Assembly (NCBI GenBank): GCA_943913645.1
Contig: CALTYZ010000002.1
Coordinates: forward strand, 1 to 64,000
From: an uncultured Corynebacterium sp.
GTDB taxonomy: Bacteria; Actinomycetota; Actinomycetes; Mycobacteriales; Mycobacteriaceae
DNA length: 64,000 nucleotides
Reading direction: 5' to 3'
A model generated the notes under the pieces. The model searched no databases. It saw only the letters and a list, made by a program, of their open reading frames with translations, and was not told where the DNA came from. A program made the translations under genes and the position numbers. Of the stretch, positions 1 to 8,344 are shown piece by piece. Each line of letters begins with the position of its first letter. Positions within the stretch are counted from its first letter, which is position 1.

Positions 1-48
1 AGCTGCGGCAGCTGTGGCAGCTGCGGCAGCTGTGGCAGCTGCGGCAGC
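1..48. repeat. In-frame tandem repeat coding Pro-Gln-Leu
   Basis: An 18-bp unit (two slightly different 9-bp halves) is repeated about 2.7 times up to the window edge. On the minus strand it codes consecutive PQL tripeptides in the partial secreted protein. The true copy number cannot be read because the repeat is cut by the edge. Slipped-strand length variation is possible. Confidence 0.8.
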
Positions 49-521
49 GGGATGTCGATTGCCGGCACCCAGCCGTTGTAGGCAGCGTAGTTGTACCCAC
101 CGATAGCAGCGCCGATCAGCGCGGCAGTGGTGGTGACGACGGTGCTGTCGATCCACCAGCGTGCCCACTGTGGGACCTGCTCGATGTGGGTTTCTTTACC
201 GAAAGCATCGGTGATGAAGAAGGGCTTTTTGGAGTCGTTGAAGTAGTGTGAGGAGCCCTTGCCTGTAAAGAGGCCTTTGGTGCCATCGCCGACGACGGAG
301 CTGAAAGACTTGTCACCTTCCTGAGGGCCTTTGAGGACAACTTGCGGATCGCGGTTTTTCTTTGCGGAGCCTTCTTTCTGCTCCGGTGCCGGGGCAGAAG
401 TGGTCGTTGTCGGCGTGGTATCTGCCGGCTGGTTCTCCTCAGCAGCGGCGAGGGTGGTGGTGCCGAAGGCGACGGCGAATGCGGTTGCGGAGGCAACTGC
501 GACAGTGCGGAAGTTACGCAT
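1..521 (-). CDS. Secreted protein of unknown function, C-terminus off the left edge
   Basis: The reading frame is open from ATG at 521 to base 1 without a stop, so about 173 residues are visible and the C-terminus is missing. A Sec signal peptide (MRNFRTVAVASATAFAVAFG, then TTTLAAAEE) is followed by a Thr/Pro-rich stretch, a charged middle region, a hydrophobic segment (STVVTTTAALIGAAIGG) and a Pro-Gln-Leu repeat reaching the edge. A Shine-Dalgarno AAGGAT lies 5 nt before the ATG. It is a tandem paralogue of the gene at 575-982: same MRNFR start, similar signal peptide, hydrophobic segment near the C-terminus. The 53-bp gap suggests cotranscription from the promoter near 1101. Function unknown; a cell-envelope protein is inferred. 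Confidence 0.75.
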   Translation of the reverse strand, partial: MRNFRTVAVASATAFAVAFGTTTLAAAEENQPADTTPTTTTSAPAPEQKEGSAKKNRDPQVVLKGPQEGDKSFSSVVGDGTKGLFTGKGSSHYFNDSKKPFFITDAFGKETHIEQVPQWARWWIDSTVVTTTAALIGAAIGGYNYAAYNGWVPAIDIPLPQLPQLPQLPQLPQ

Positions 522-574
522 CAGATCCTTCTTTCAAATGTGAATTGAGATGTTCTTCGCGGGTATCCGCGTAC

Positions 575-982
575 TTAGAGGCCGTGCACAACGAAGTTGT
601 ACAGCGGGCCGCCAACCAGGCCAATCAGCGCACCGATGACCGTGATGAGGTTCAGGCTGTACAGCAGCTGCGCCCACACCGGCTGGGAGGAGAGATCCTT
701 TTGCAGACCGAAGATTTTGGTGCCATCGGCACCGTGCTCGGTGGTCTGGTTGTTCTCGTGAGACCAAGCGCCGAGTGCTTTGCCGATGCGGGTCGAGGAA
801 CCGCCCGGGGACTCGTTCTTCGGATTTGCAGGGCGGTCGTACTCGCCGCGGTCCTGCGACTGTTGCTGGTCGGTGTTGGTCGGAGCGGTCGGGGCGTCTT
901 CAGCGAACGCCACGGAAGTAGAGCCGAATGCGACGGCGACTGCGGTGGCACCTGCGAGGGTGGCCATACGGAAGTTACGCAT
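575..982 (-). CDS. Small secreted protein of unknown function
   Basis: 135 residues. The N-terminus MRNFRMATLAGATAVAVAFG leads to an AFA cleavage site, giving an exported protein. The mature part is polar, rich in Gln, Asn and Pro, then has an invariant-looking segment (GAWSHENNQTTEHG) and a hydrophobic C-terminal stretch (LITVIGALIGLVGGPLYNFVV) that could be a membrane anchor or helix. RBS AAGGA lies about 8 nt upstream of the ATG. It is the first gene of a two-gene paralogous pair with the gene ending at the left edge. I recognise no characterised family; an envelope-associated role is inferred from the signal peptide only. Confidence 0.8.
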   Translation of the reverse strand: MRNFRMATLAGATAVAVAFGSTSVAFAEDAPTAPTNTDQQQSQDRGEYDRPANPKNESPGGSSTRIGKALGAWSHENNQTTEHGADGTKIFGLQKDLSSQPVWAQLLYSLNLITVIGALIGLVGGPLYNFVVHGL

Positions 983-1100
983 AAACGAAATCCTTACTGA
1001 TAGTACTTTCGAGACATCCGAACTCGATCTGCGGGGATCCAGTCCCGGCTACCGCCCTGAATGAGAGGTGGCCGGCCCGGCTATCCGGGTGTCGCGCACT

Positions 1101-1106
1101 AGTATA
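1101..1106 (-). promoter_or_regulatory. Candidate promoter -10 of the secreted paralogue pair
   Basis: TATACT on the minus strand, a near-consensus corynebacterial -10, with TTGCAT about 19 bp upstream as a weak -35. The predicted leader before the ATG at 982 is about 110 nt. It lies in the 183-bp gap after mtr. Confidence 0.5.
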
Positions 1107-1165
1107 ACGGCAATCTTTCAGGTTTATGCAAGCCGGTTCTTAAAAAAGTGCATGTTTTACAGCTG

Positions 1166-2566
1166 TCAATAAGGTTTGAATGCTAAATCGAGACCGAGAA
1201 TCGCGTTCTCTGTGACCTCCGGCAGAGCCGGATGAATCCAGTACTGTGTGCGAGGAACCTCGCGCAAGTCCAGGTCAAAGGCCATAATTGTGATCATTTG
1301 CTGAATAAGCGTTGATGCCTGCGGACCCATGTAGTGGGCGCCAAGCAACCGCCCGCTTTGCTTATCAGCGATCAGCTTCACCACACCCGTCGTGTCTTCA
1401 AGCGCCCAGCCGTAGGCGACATCGCCGTAGGTTTGCACCTTCACCGTGATGTCATAGCCCGCATCGCAGGCTTGCTCCTCAGTCATTCCCACCGTCGCAA
1501 TCTGGGGATGGGTGAAGACAGCAAACGGCACGTGCTCGTGCGGCATTGTGACCTGGGGTGGCTTACCTGCAAACGCTGCCAGTACATTCGCCGCCACCGC
1601 CCGCATCTCAGCATTGGCCACGTGCTTGAGTTGATACGGCGAGGAGACATCACCCAACGCCCACACACCGTTGGCGCTTGTGCGCCCATATTCATCCACC
1701 GCAACACGGCCATCGGGATGCAATGCAACCCCAGCGGCTTCCACCTCAAGCAGATCGCCATTTGGCACTCTGCCTGTCGCGATCAGCAACGCCTGGGAGG
1801 TCACGGCTGTGCCGTCGTCAAGCGTGAGCGTCACCATGTCGCCATCGCCGTGCGCCTTGCTGACAACCCGGCCGAGTTTGGTGTCAAAGCGCTGCTGCGC
1901 AATGGTGTTGAATTTATCGCGGATTGTCGCATCAAGCGTGCGGAGAAATGGCGAGCGGCTCACCACCGTGACCTTCGTGCCCAACGCATCAAAGATGTGC
2001 GCAAACTCCATCGCGATGAACCCACCACCAACGATAGTCAGCGATTTCGGCAGCTCCGGAAGCCGCATCACATCCTCATTGGTGTGGTACGGCACCTCGT
2101 TCGCCCATTCCGGGACCCGCGGGCGAGCACCTGCCGCAATAATGATCTGATCTGCCGTGATGGTCACAGGTGTGCCACCACTGCCCGTGCGGATAGTTTT
2201 CGGGCCAGTAAAGACTGCCGACATGTCGTACACATCCACATTCGGACATGCATCACTGCGCCGGTATGCCTCACCGCTTGCGGCGATCACATCAATGCGA
2301 TCACTGAACACGCGCTCAACAATCGCCGGCCAATCCGCACCGTGATACTCCAGGTCGACTCCCAAGCGCTTCGCGTCGCGCGCCGCGAAGGCGGTATCAG
2401 CCGCAAGCACATACATTTTGGTGGGAATGCACCCAACATTCAGGCAGGTACCACCAAACCTGCCGTGTTCCACAATGGCTACTTTCTTTCCATCGTATTC
2501 GGGTGTGAGGATGGAATTTCCAGATCCGCTGCCAATGATGATGAGGTCGTAGTGTTCGGTGCTCAT
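1166..2566 (-). CDS. mtr: Mycothione reductase
   Basis: 466 residues, the usual length. It reduces mycothiol disulphide (mycothione) with NADPH, keeping the actinobacterial low-molecular-weight thiol pool reduced in the cytoplasm. The FAD-binding loop IIGSGSGNS lies at residues 10-18. The redox-active disulphide motif GGTCLNVGCIPTK contains Cys41 and Cys46. A second Rossmann motif (IVGGGFIAMEF) binds NADPH near residue 178. The C-terminal HPALPE motif supplies the catalytic His-Glu pair from the dimer interface. The ATG overlaps the stop of the upstream hydrolase by 4 bp (ATGA), so the two are translationally coupled. The order mqo, hydrolase, mtr matches Corynebacterium glutamicum as I know it. 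Confidence 0.95.
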   Translation of the reverse strand: MSTEHYDLIIIGSGSGNSILTPEYDGKKVAIVEHGRFGGTCLNVGCIPTKMYVLAADTAFAARDAKRLGVDLEYHGADWPAIVERVFSDRIDVIAASGEAYRRSDACPNVDVYDMSAVFTGPKTIRTGSGGTPVTITADQIIIAAGARPRVPEWANEVPYHTNEDVMRLPELPKSLTIVGGGFIAMEFAHIFDALGTKVTVVSRSPFLRTLDATIRDKFNTIAQQRFDTKLGRVVSKAHGDGDMVTLTLDDGTAVTSQALLIATGRVPNGDLLEVEAAGVALHPDGRVAVDEYGRTSANGVWALGDVSSPYQLKHVANAEMRAVAANVLAAFAGKPPQVTMPHEHVPFAVFTHPQIATVGMTEEQACDAGYDITVKVQTYGDVAYGWALEDTTGVVKLIADKQSGRLLGAHYMGPQASTLIQQMITIMAFDLDLREVPRTQYWIHPALPEVTENAILGLDLAFKPY

Positions 2567-3621
2567 GTGTTTGCCTCCTTAGACGGCAGTGATTCAAGCC
2601 ATTCGATTGACGCCTTGCCTGCAAGTTCACGGGCGAATCGCTCCGAGAGGAAGACATCGTGGCGCGCCCCGTCGATGGTGCGCACCGTGGAGTCGTGTGA
2701 GAGGTGCGGCGCCCATTTTCGGATCTGGTCCACATCCAACACCGTGTCAGCAGTGTCGGCAGCAGGGGAGTAATCCTCACCCAAGTATGAGTGAGACGAA
2801 ACGAGTGTGAGCACCGGCACTCCGGCGTCGACTGCGCCGTCGTGAATCCGCTCCTGGGCGTCGATGATGGCGCGGAGCCACCCGAAATACTTGCGGTGCC
2901 CTGCAAGGGGCTTCATCGCGGTGTCGAACTTCCACTCTCCGTGGGCGCTTTCATGAATAGATGCACCGTAGGTTTCCAGGCCTGTCTGCGGCAGTGGTAG
3001 CAAGGGCGCGATACGGCCAGTGAACTTCAGCAGCGGTTTTGCTACCTTGACCAGCCAACTGGGGTACTGCAAGTCCAACCACGGGCTATTGAGGATCAGG
3101 CCGCCAAGTGCGGCGTGGGTAGCCGGATCTTCGGTGCGTAAGTGATCAGCCCACAGCGGCGCGATCAGGCCACCTGTGGAATGGGCGAGCATCACCACGG
3201 AGCTATGCTGCGTGGCGACGTAGGCAAGCGCGGCTGTCATCTCCGGAAAATAGTTCGCGATGTCGCTGGTGTAATGCCAGCGCTGGCGACGCTGGCGGGC
3301 GCGGCCACAACGGCGCAAATCGAGGGCGTAAAAAGCGTAGCCACGCGACGTGAAGTAGTCCGCAACGTGGGTTTGAAAGAAGTAATCCGAAAGTCCGTGG
3401 AGCCACAGTAGCGCCGGCTTGTCTGGCTCAGCCTGGCGGTTTGCTGCAGACGCGCGCACAAGCACAGCACGAACATCATTTCCCGTATCGGGGTCAGGGC
3501 CCATATCCAGGTCGGCTTGTTCATACCCAGGGCCGAGAATATCCGGGCGCCAGATGAGCTCGCGCGCCGCTGCTGGTGGTGTTCGTGTATGTCCGCTATG
3601 TTCACTGCCCTGCGCACTCAT
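2563..3621 (-). CDS. Alpha/beta hydrolase (serine aminopeptidase/monoacylglycerol-lipase-like)
   Basis: 352 residues. The fold is indicated by an oxyanion-hole HG motif (LLWLHGLSDY, residues 72-80), the nucleophile elbow AHSTGG with Ser148, and a C-terminal catalytic His in DGARHDVF. The central part resembles the S33/Hydrolase_4 family, which hydrolyses lipid esters or peptides; the real substrate is unknown. No signal peptide, so cytoplasmic. It is the first gene of an operon with mtr, overlapping it by 4 bp. Transcription appears leaderless: TACTAT ends 7 nt before the ATG and there is no Shine-Dalgarno. Confidence 0.85.
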   Translation of the reverse strand: MSAQGSEHSGHTRTPPAAARELIWRPDILGPGYEQADLDMGPDPDTGNDVRAVLVRASAANRQAEPDKPALLWLHGLSDYFFQTHVADYFTSRGYAFYALDLRRCGRARQRRQRWHYTSDIANYFPEMTAALAYVATQHSSVVMLAHSTGGLIAPLWADHLRTEDPATHAALGGLILNSPWLDLQYPSWLVKVAKPLLKFTGRIAPLLPLPQTGLETYGASIHESAHGEWKFDTAMKPLAGHRKYFGWLRAIIDAQERIHDGAVDAGVPVLTLVSSHSYLGEDYSPAADTADTVLDVDQIRKWAPHLSHDSTVRTIDGARHDVFLSERFARELAGKASIEWLESLPSKEANT

Positions 3622-3628
3622 GCGTTCG

Positions 3629-3634
3629 ATAGTA
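3629..3634 (-). promoter_or_regulatory. -10 element, leaderless hydrolase-mtr transcript
   Basis: TACTAT on the minus strand with 7 nt to the ATG at 3621, which would place the transcription start at or next to the A of the start codon. Inferred from spacing and the absence of an RBS. Confidence 0.6.
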
Positions 3635-3882
3635 GCCCGTAGTCGAGCGATGCCTCGTAGCTGATGTGAGGGTTCTCAGGGCAAATACGTAGCGAGACCA
3701 CACTCCGCTCGGCGGCAAGGTGAATGCAGCCGTATTGACTGATGGGTGTACACGATATGCGAGATGTGGCGCGGGAAACACACCCGCGTAGTGTGGGAAC
3801 GCGCTACTGTTGTGGCCAGCGCATGGCTCAGCCTGCTGCCCACATAACAACGCTTCAGCGAAGATGAAAAGGTGACTTTCGA

Positions 3883-5376
3883 ATGGCTAATAAGCGGGAA
3901 CAATATGACGACGAAGTAGACGTGCTCCTCGTCGGCGCCGGCATTATGAGCGCGACGCTCGGGGCAATGCTTCGTGCCCTCGAACCGGGGTGGAGCCAGG
4001 TGATCTACGAGCGTCTCGACGGCCCCGCCGAGGAATCGTCCTACCCGTTTAACAATGCAGGCACGGGCCACTCCGCGCTTTGCGAGCTGAACTACACGCC
4101 GGAGAAAAACGGGCGGATTGACGTATCCAAGGCAATGTCCATCAACGAGAAGTTCCAGCTGGCTCGTCAGTTTTGGGCACACCAGGTCGAACACGGTGTC
4201 CTTACCGAGCCAAGGGACTTTATCAACCCGGTGCCACACGTGTCATTCGCCCAGGGCGAAGACCAGATCGGCTACCTGCGTCGCCGCTACGACGCACTGG
4301 CCGCAAATCACATGTTCCCCAACATGCAGTTCACCGATGACCACACCAAGTTCGCTGAGAAGTTGCCACTGATGGCCCAGGGGCGTGATTTCGACGCGGA
4401 GCCGGTCGCGATCTCGTGGACTGATGCAGGCACTGACATCAACTACGGTGCTTTGACCAAACAATTCATCAACGCCGCGGAGGAAGCTGGCACCTCGGTC
4501 CGTTACGGGCACGAGGTGACCAACCTCAAGCGCGAAGGAAACTTCTGGAAAGTCACGGTGAAAAACGTCAACACCGGTGACAAGAACGTCACCCGCGCCC
4601 GCTTCGTCTTCGTCGGCGCCGGCGGCTACGCACTTGATCTGCTGCGCAAAGCTGGTGTCCCAGAAGTCCACGGGTATGCAGGTTTCCCAATTTCGGGTAT
4701 GTGGCTTCGCTCCGACAACCCGGAGCTCGTAGCTCAACACCAGGCCAAGGTGTACGGCAAAGCCAAGGTCGGCGCACCACCAATGTCGGTGCCGCACCTT
4801 GACTTGCGAGTGGTTGATGGAAAGCACTCACTGCTTTTCGGCCCCTACGGCGGCTGGACCCCGAAGTTCATGAAGCAAGGCTCCTACCTTGACCTGTTCA
4901 AATCGATCCGCCCAGATAACATCCCCTCATACCTGGGCGTCGCCGCAACGAACTTCAACCTAGTCACCTACCTGGTCGAGGAAGTATTCCGCAACTTCGA
5001 GGGCAAAATGGATGTCCTGCGCGAGTACTACCCGAACGCAGACCCAAAGGATTGGGACGAGGTCGTTGCCGGCCAGCGTGTGCAGGTGATCAAGCCCACC
5101 GCAGCCCCACGCTTCGGCAGCCTTGAATTCGGCACCGCGTTGGTCAACGACCAAAACGGCACCATCGCCGGCATCCTCGGCGCCTCCCCAGGTGCTTCGA
5201 TCACCCCAGCAGCAATGCTTGAACTCCTGGAGCGTTGCTTCGGTGAACGCATGATCGAATGGGGCAACAACCTCCACGAAATGTTCCCCACCTACGGCAA
5301 ATCGCTCAAGCACGACGAGGCCGCCTATGACGAGCAGTGGGCGTGGACACAAAAGACACTCCAACTCGAGGCATAG
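3883..5376 (+). CDS. mqo: Malate:quinone oxidoreductase
   Basis: 497 residues. A peripheral membrane FAD enzyme that oxidises L-malate to oxaloacetate and passes electrons to menaquinone; it is a main TCA-cycle malate oxidase in corynebacteria. The N-terminal dinucleotide-binding motif DVLLVGAGIMSATLG is at residues 13-27. Family motifs NNAGTGHSALCELNYTP, HVSFAQGEDQIGYLRRRY and the C-terminal GASPGASITPAAMLELL are intact. An AAAAGG Shine-Dalgarno precedes the ATG by about 10 nt. A 261-bp gap separates it from the divergent hydrolase gene; a TACTGT hexamer at 3805-3810 is a possible -10, giving a 65-70 nt leader. Its stop is 62 bp from the convergent selO stop. Confidence 0.96.
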   Translation: MANKREQYDDEVDVLLVGAGIMSATLGAMLRALEPGWSQVIYERLDGPAEESSYPFNNAGTGHSALCELNYTPEKNGRIDVSKAMSINEKFQLARQFWAHQVEHGVLTEPRDFINPVPHVSFAQGEDQIGYLRRRYDALAANHMFPNMQFTDDHTKFAEKLPLMAQGRDFDAEPVAISWTDAGTDINYGALTKQFINAAEEAGTSVRYGHEVTNLKREGNFWKVTVKNVNTGDKNVTRARFVFVGAGGYALDLLRKAGVPEVHGYAGFPISGMWLRSDNPELVAQHQAKVYGKAKVGAPPMSVPHLDLRVVDGKHSLLFGPYGGWTPKFMKQGSYLDLFKSIRPDNIPSYLGVAATNFNLVTYLVEEVFRNFEGKMDVLREYYPNADPKDWDEVVAGQRVQVIKPTAAPRFGSLEFGTALVNDQNGTIAGILGASPGASITPAAMLELLERCFGERMIEWGNNLHEMFPTYGKSLKHDEAAYDEQWAWTQKTLQLEA

Positions 5377-5408
5377 GAGACCTAAGGCAGACGACACCAT
5401 CTTTGCAA

Positions 5409-5436
5409 CGCCTCCTGCTTGCTAGTGCATGAGGCG
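5409..5436. terminator. Weak inverted repeat between convergent mqo and selO
   Basis: CGCCTC at 5409-5414 pairs with GAGGCG at 5431-5436 around a 16-nt loop. There is no T-tract on either side, so this is only a possible shared terminator. Confidence 0.25.
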
Positions 5437-5438
5437 CT

Positions 5439-6662
5439 CTAGGTGCCGCAAAACGTGGTGTACGGCACGGCCCCTTCGGGGGCCTGCATCCGTTCTGGGC
5501 CAGCATCCGGGTTGAACGGGTCTGTTACCGCAGTCAGCAACTCGACGTAAGGCTCGAAGTTGCCCTGCTGCTCAGCAGCGACAATCGCGCGCTCAAGCAT
5601 ATGATTACGCGGCACAAACAGCGGACCAGGCGCACCAACGATGCCGTGCTCCCGGTTATACGACACAATGTCATCCGCCTGCCCCAGCGCATTTTGATGC
5701 TGCCCCACCCAGTGCCGCCAACGCTCATCCCACACGTCCTGGACAGTGTCCATGATGCCTTGCGCCCGTTGCATATCGAGCAGCGGCAACAAAGCCTCGG
5801 CAAGACGCGCAAGATTCCAGGCAATGATGGTGGGCTGGTTGCCAAACCGGTAACGCCCCGCGCTGTCAATCGATGAAAACGCCGCATTGCCCACAAACCG
5901 CTCAGTAAACGCACACGGGCCGTAATCGATCGTCTCGCCCGACAAACTGGTGTTATCCGTATTCATCACACCGTGCACAAACCCCAACCGCATCCACTGG
6001 GCGACAAGATCAAGCTGCCGGCCGAGCACACCTTCCAACAACGCAGCCGCATCGCTGAAACCCGCAGCGCGCACGACAGCCTCAAGCAGCTCCGCCGACT
6101 GAGTCGCCGCGTACTGCACAGACCCCACCCGCAAATGCGAAGCAGCCACCCGCACCACAATGCCCGCCGGCACCTGCCCCTGCTGCCGAATGACCATCTC
6201 GCCGGTATCTACTACCGCCAGTGAACGAGTAGTGGGCACCCCAACGGCATGCATGAACTCAGAAACCAAATACTCACGCAGCATCGGCCCAATCGCCCCC
6301 ATCCCATCTGCACCAGGGCGCGAAAACGGCGTCCTGCCAGACCCCTTGCATTGAATCTCACGCGCTGATTGCCGACCAGCATTGTCGGTATGCAACAGCG
6401 TGCCGATCAACAGCGCTCGCCCGTCTCCAAGCAGTGGCACAAACTGGCCAAACTGATGACCCGCGTACGCAGTCGCATGCCCGCCCCAACCACCAGTAAG
6501 CCACTGCACACCCGCCGGTGAGCGCAGCCACTGCACATCAAGACCAAGCTCACACGCAAGCGGTTCATTGAGAACAACGAGTTCAGCGTCGCTAAATCCA
6601 GTCGGCGCCACCTCAGCGACCATCTGCGGAAGAACATCGGCAAAGCCATGGGTCAACTCCAT
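5439..6662 (-). CDS. selO: SelO-family protein AMPylase (pseudokinase fold)
   Basis: 407 residues. SelO proteins transfer AMP from ATP to Ser, Thr or Tyr of target proteins, linked to oxidative stress in other organisms. Visible signatures: AYAGHQFGQFVPLLGDGRALLIG (split here as AYAGHQFGQF and LGDGRA), the ATP-site KGSGRTPFSR, VVRVAASHLRVG, the metal-binding GVMNTDNTSL and IDYGPCAF, and NQPTIIAWNLARLAEAL. A Cys near the C-terminus (TTFCGT) may correspond to the redox cysteine known in other SelO proteins. It is about 70 residues shorter than enterobacterial SelO, mainly in the C-terminal third. Its start lies 23 bp from the divergent methyltransferase start, and TAGGCT ends 7 nt before the ATG, so the mRNA is probably leaderless. 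Confidence 0.9.
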   Translation of the reverse strand: MELTHGFADVLPQMVAEVAPTGFSDAELVVLNEPLACELGLDVQWLRSPAGVQWLTGGWGGHATAYAGHQFGQFVPLLGDGRALLIGTLLHTDNAGRQSAREIQCKGSGRTPFSRPGADGMGAIGPMLREYLVSEFMHAVGVPTTRSLAVVDTGEMVIRQQGQVPAGIVVRVAASHLRVGSVQYAATQSAELLEAVVRAAGFSDAAALLEGVLGRQLDLVAQWMRLGFVHGVMNTDNTSLSGETIDYGPCAFTERFVGNAAFSSIDSAGRYRFGNQPTIIAWNLARLAEALLPLLDMQRAQGIMDTVQDVWDERWRHWVGQHQNALGQADDIVSYNREHGIVGAPGPLFVPRNHMLERAIVAAEQQGNFEPYVELLTAVTDPFNPDAGPERMQAPEGAVPYTTFCGT

Positions 6663-6669
6663 GGGCGCC

Positions 6670-6679
6670 AGCCTAGACT
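6670..6679. promoter_or_regulatory. Overlapping divergent -10 elements for selO and the RsmC-like gene
   Basis: A 10-bp block reads AGCCTAGACT. Forward, TAGACT (6674-6679) ends 6 nt before the GTG at 6686. Reverse, TAGGCT (6675 down to 6670) ends 7 nt before the ATG at 6662. The hexamers share two base pairs, so opposing polymerases should compete. Both transcripts would be leaderless. Confidence 0.65.
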
Positions 6680-6685
6680 GGGCGC

Positions 6686-7681
6686 GTGCGCACCCTCGAT
6701 TCGCTCATCCTGGACACCGCTGGCCTGACACCGACTGGGGCGCAGCTCACGGCGGACACGATCCTCATCAGCAATGATCCAACCGGAGCATTGACCCGCG
6801 TAGCCACCGCCACCAACGTGAGGGTCGTTGTGTTGGATGCAGATTACGCGCGCTGCCAGGCTGCCCGCAACATGGGAGCCGACGTAGCGGGTGAGACCCG
6901 ACTGGACGAATACCTCGCCGGGGCATCCGGACACGCGATCGTGGTGGGGGAAATGCCGAAATCACTCGGCCGACTCGACTACCTCGCACGAGCCATCGCA
7001 GGCGCGGGCTTTAGCAAGGTAAATCTTGTCCTGGGCGGCAACAACAAACACTTGAGCAGGTCAATGAACCAAACGCTCACGAAATCGTTCACCACAGTCA
7101 CCGGATCGCGAGGACGCGGTAAGTTCCGCTGCCTTGTCGCATCCGGGCCACGATCAGTTACCTATAGGCCGCGCCGGGCAAACGGCTTCGTCGCTATTGG
7201 TGGGGTGTTCTCTGGGGTGAAAGCAGATCGGGGCGCGCTGTTGCTCCGCAGCTCGCTGCCGGCAGAACCAGGGCGGTTGTTGGATCTTGGTTGCGGCAAT
7301 GGGGCAGTCTCGCGCGGGTTGCGCAGCTTGAGTGGGGTTTATGCTACTGACTCGGACGTCGACGCGGTGCTCTCAGCGCGCGCGATCGGACTGAATGCGA
7401 CATGGGATGATGCGGGCTCACGCTATCCGGCGCACATGTTTGAAACGATCGCGCTCAACCCACCATTTCACGAGGGCAACACCATTGATGCCACGCTAGT
7501 ACAGCACTTGCTTGACGCTGCGGTTCGGCTGCTCACTCCAGGTGGTTCGCTGTATATGGTGCACAATTCACATCTGCGCTACCGCAGCGAAGTCGAGCGC
7601 CGGTTTGACAACGTCGAGCAGGTCGAACGAGATGCGACGTTTACCGTGTTGCGGGCGCGGACAACGCCCGCACCGAGTTAA
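6686..7681 (+). CDS. RsmC/RlmG-like rRNA guanine-N2 methyltransferase
   Basis: 331 residues in two halves, as in the RsmC/RlmG family. The N-terminal half resembles a catalytically inactive methyltransferase domain (TLDSLILDTAGLTPTG to about residue 170). The C-terminal half carries the SAM-binding motif LLDLGCGNGAVSRGL near residue 197 and the NPPF catalytic motif of N2-guanine methyltransferases near residue 258. It probably methylates a 16S or 23S rRNA guanine; which one cannot be decided from sequence alone. It starts with GTG immediately after a -10 element, with no Shine-Dalgarno, so a leaderless mRNA is likely. Confidence 0.8.
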   Translation: MRTLDSLILDTAGLTPTGAQLTADTILISNDPTGALTRVATATNVRVVVLDADYARCQAARNMGADVAGETRLDEYLAGASGHAIVVGEMPKSLGRLDYLARAIAGAGFSKVNLVLGGNNKHLSRSMNQTLTKSFTTVTGSRGRGKFRCLVASGPRSVTYRPRRANGFVAIGGVFSGVKADRGALLLRSSLPAEPGRLLDLGCGNGAVSRGLRSLSGVYATDSDVDAVLSARAIGLNATWDDAGSRYPAHMFETIALNPPFHEGNTIDATLVQHLLDAAVRLLTPGGSLYMVHNSHLRYRSEVERRFDNVEQVERDATFTVLRARTTPAPS

Positions 7682-7696
7682 GGCAAACGCAGCGGC

Positions 7697-8344
7697 CTAG
7701 ACAAACGCAGGGGTCAATTGGTGGGAACCCATTTCGAACACCGCGTCATGGTCATCGATGAGTGAGCGGTCGTGGGTAACGAATCCACAGGCAACGCCGT
7801 GTTCTTCAACAAGCTGACGCAGCAGTGCGACGATCTCCCGGGAGCGGTCAGCGTCAAGTGCTGCGGTTGGCTCATCTGCCAGCACGAGTTCAGGAGAGCC
7901 CATCAGCGCCCGAGCGATGCCAACTCGTTGCCGTTGACCGCCGGAGAGTGCCTGCATATCACGATCGCCGAGACCTTCCAGGCCGACGGCGGCAAGCAGT
8001 TCATCTGCTCGGTCCTTGCGGGGCTTGAGCCCACGAATGTGGTCGGTGACTAACAGTTGGTCGCGCACGTTGAGTGCGGAGATCAGATTGGCTTGTTGGA
8101 AGATCATCCCGATTTTGTCCCGGCGGACCTCATCAGATACGGGCAGGCCGCTGACAGTGGCCAGGCCGGAATCCGGGGCAATCAATCCGGCGGCGACAGA
8201 CAACAGCGTGGACTTGCCAGAGCCGGACTCACCGACGATGAATGTGAGCCTGCCGGGCTTAGCGGTGAAATTCACGTTGTCCAGTACGGTGCGGCGTTCT
8301 GGGCCGTCCTGGAATGACACGGTGACATTGGTGAGTTCTAACAT
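7697..8344 (-). CDS. hrtA: Haem exporter ATP-binding subunit HrtA
   Basis: 215 residues, a MacB/LolD-type ABC ATPase. Walker A GESGSGKST, signature LSGGQRQRVGIARAL, and Walker B LVLADEPTAALD are intact. With HrtB it forms an exporter that relieves haem toxicity in corynebacteria. The call rests on context: it overlaps the permease gene by one base (TAATG), and the pair is divergent from a NarL-type two-component system. That is the hrtBA-chrSA layout of Corynebacterium glutamicum and C. diphtheriae. It is transcribed second in the operon. Another MacB-type exporter is possible but less likely here. Confidence 0.85.
   Translation of the reverse strand: MLELTNVTVSFQDGPERRTVLDNVNFTAKPGRLTFIVGESGSGKSTLLSVAAGLIAPDSGLATVSGLPVSDEVRRDKIGMIFQQANLISALNVRDQLLVTDHIRGLKPRKDRADELLAAVGLEGLGDRDMQALSGGQRQRVGIARALMGSPELVLADEPTAALDADRSREIVALLRQLVEEHGVACGFVTHDRSLIDDHDAVFEMGSHQLTPAFV

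Noticed and set aside
1334..2773. Long plus-strand open frame opposite mtr
   Set aside because: It is the antisense shadow of a clear flavoprotein; the translation has no recognisable motif and is rich in His/Arg, typical of frame artefacts.
3665..3680. GlxR-like site TGTGA-N6-TCAGG upstream of mqo
   Set aside because: Only the left half fits TGTGA-N6-TCACA; the right half has two mismatches, so it was not listed as a feature.
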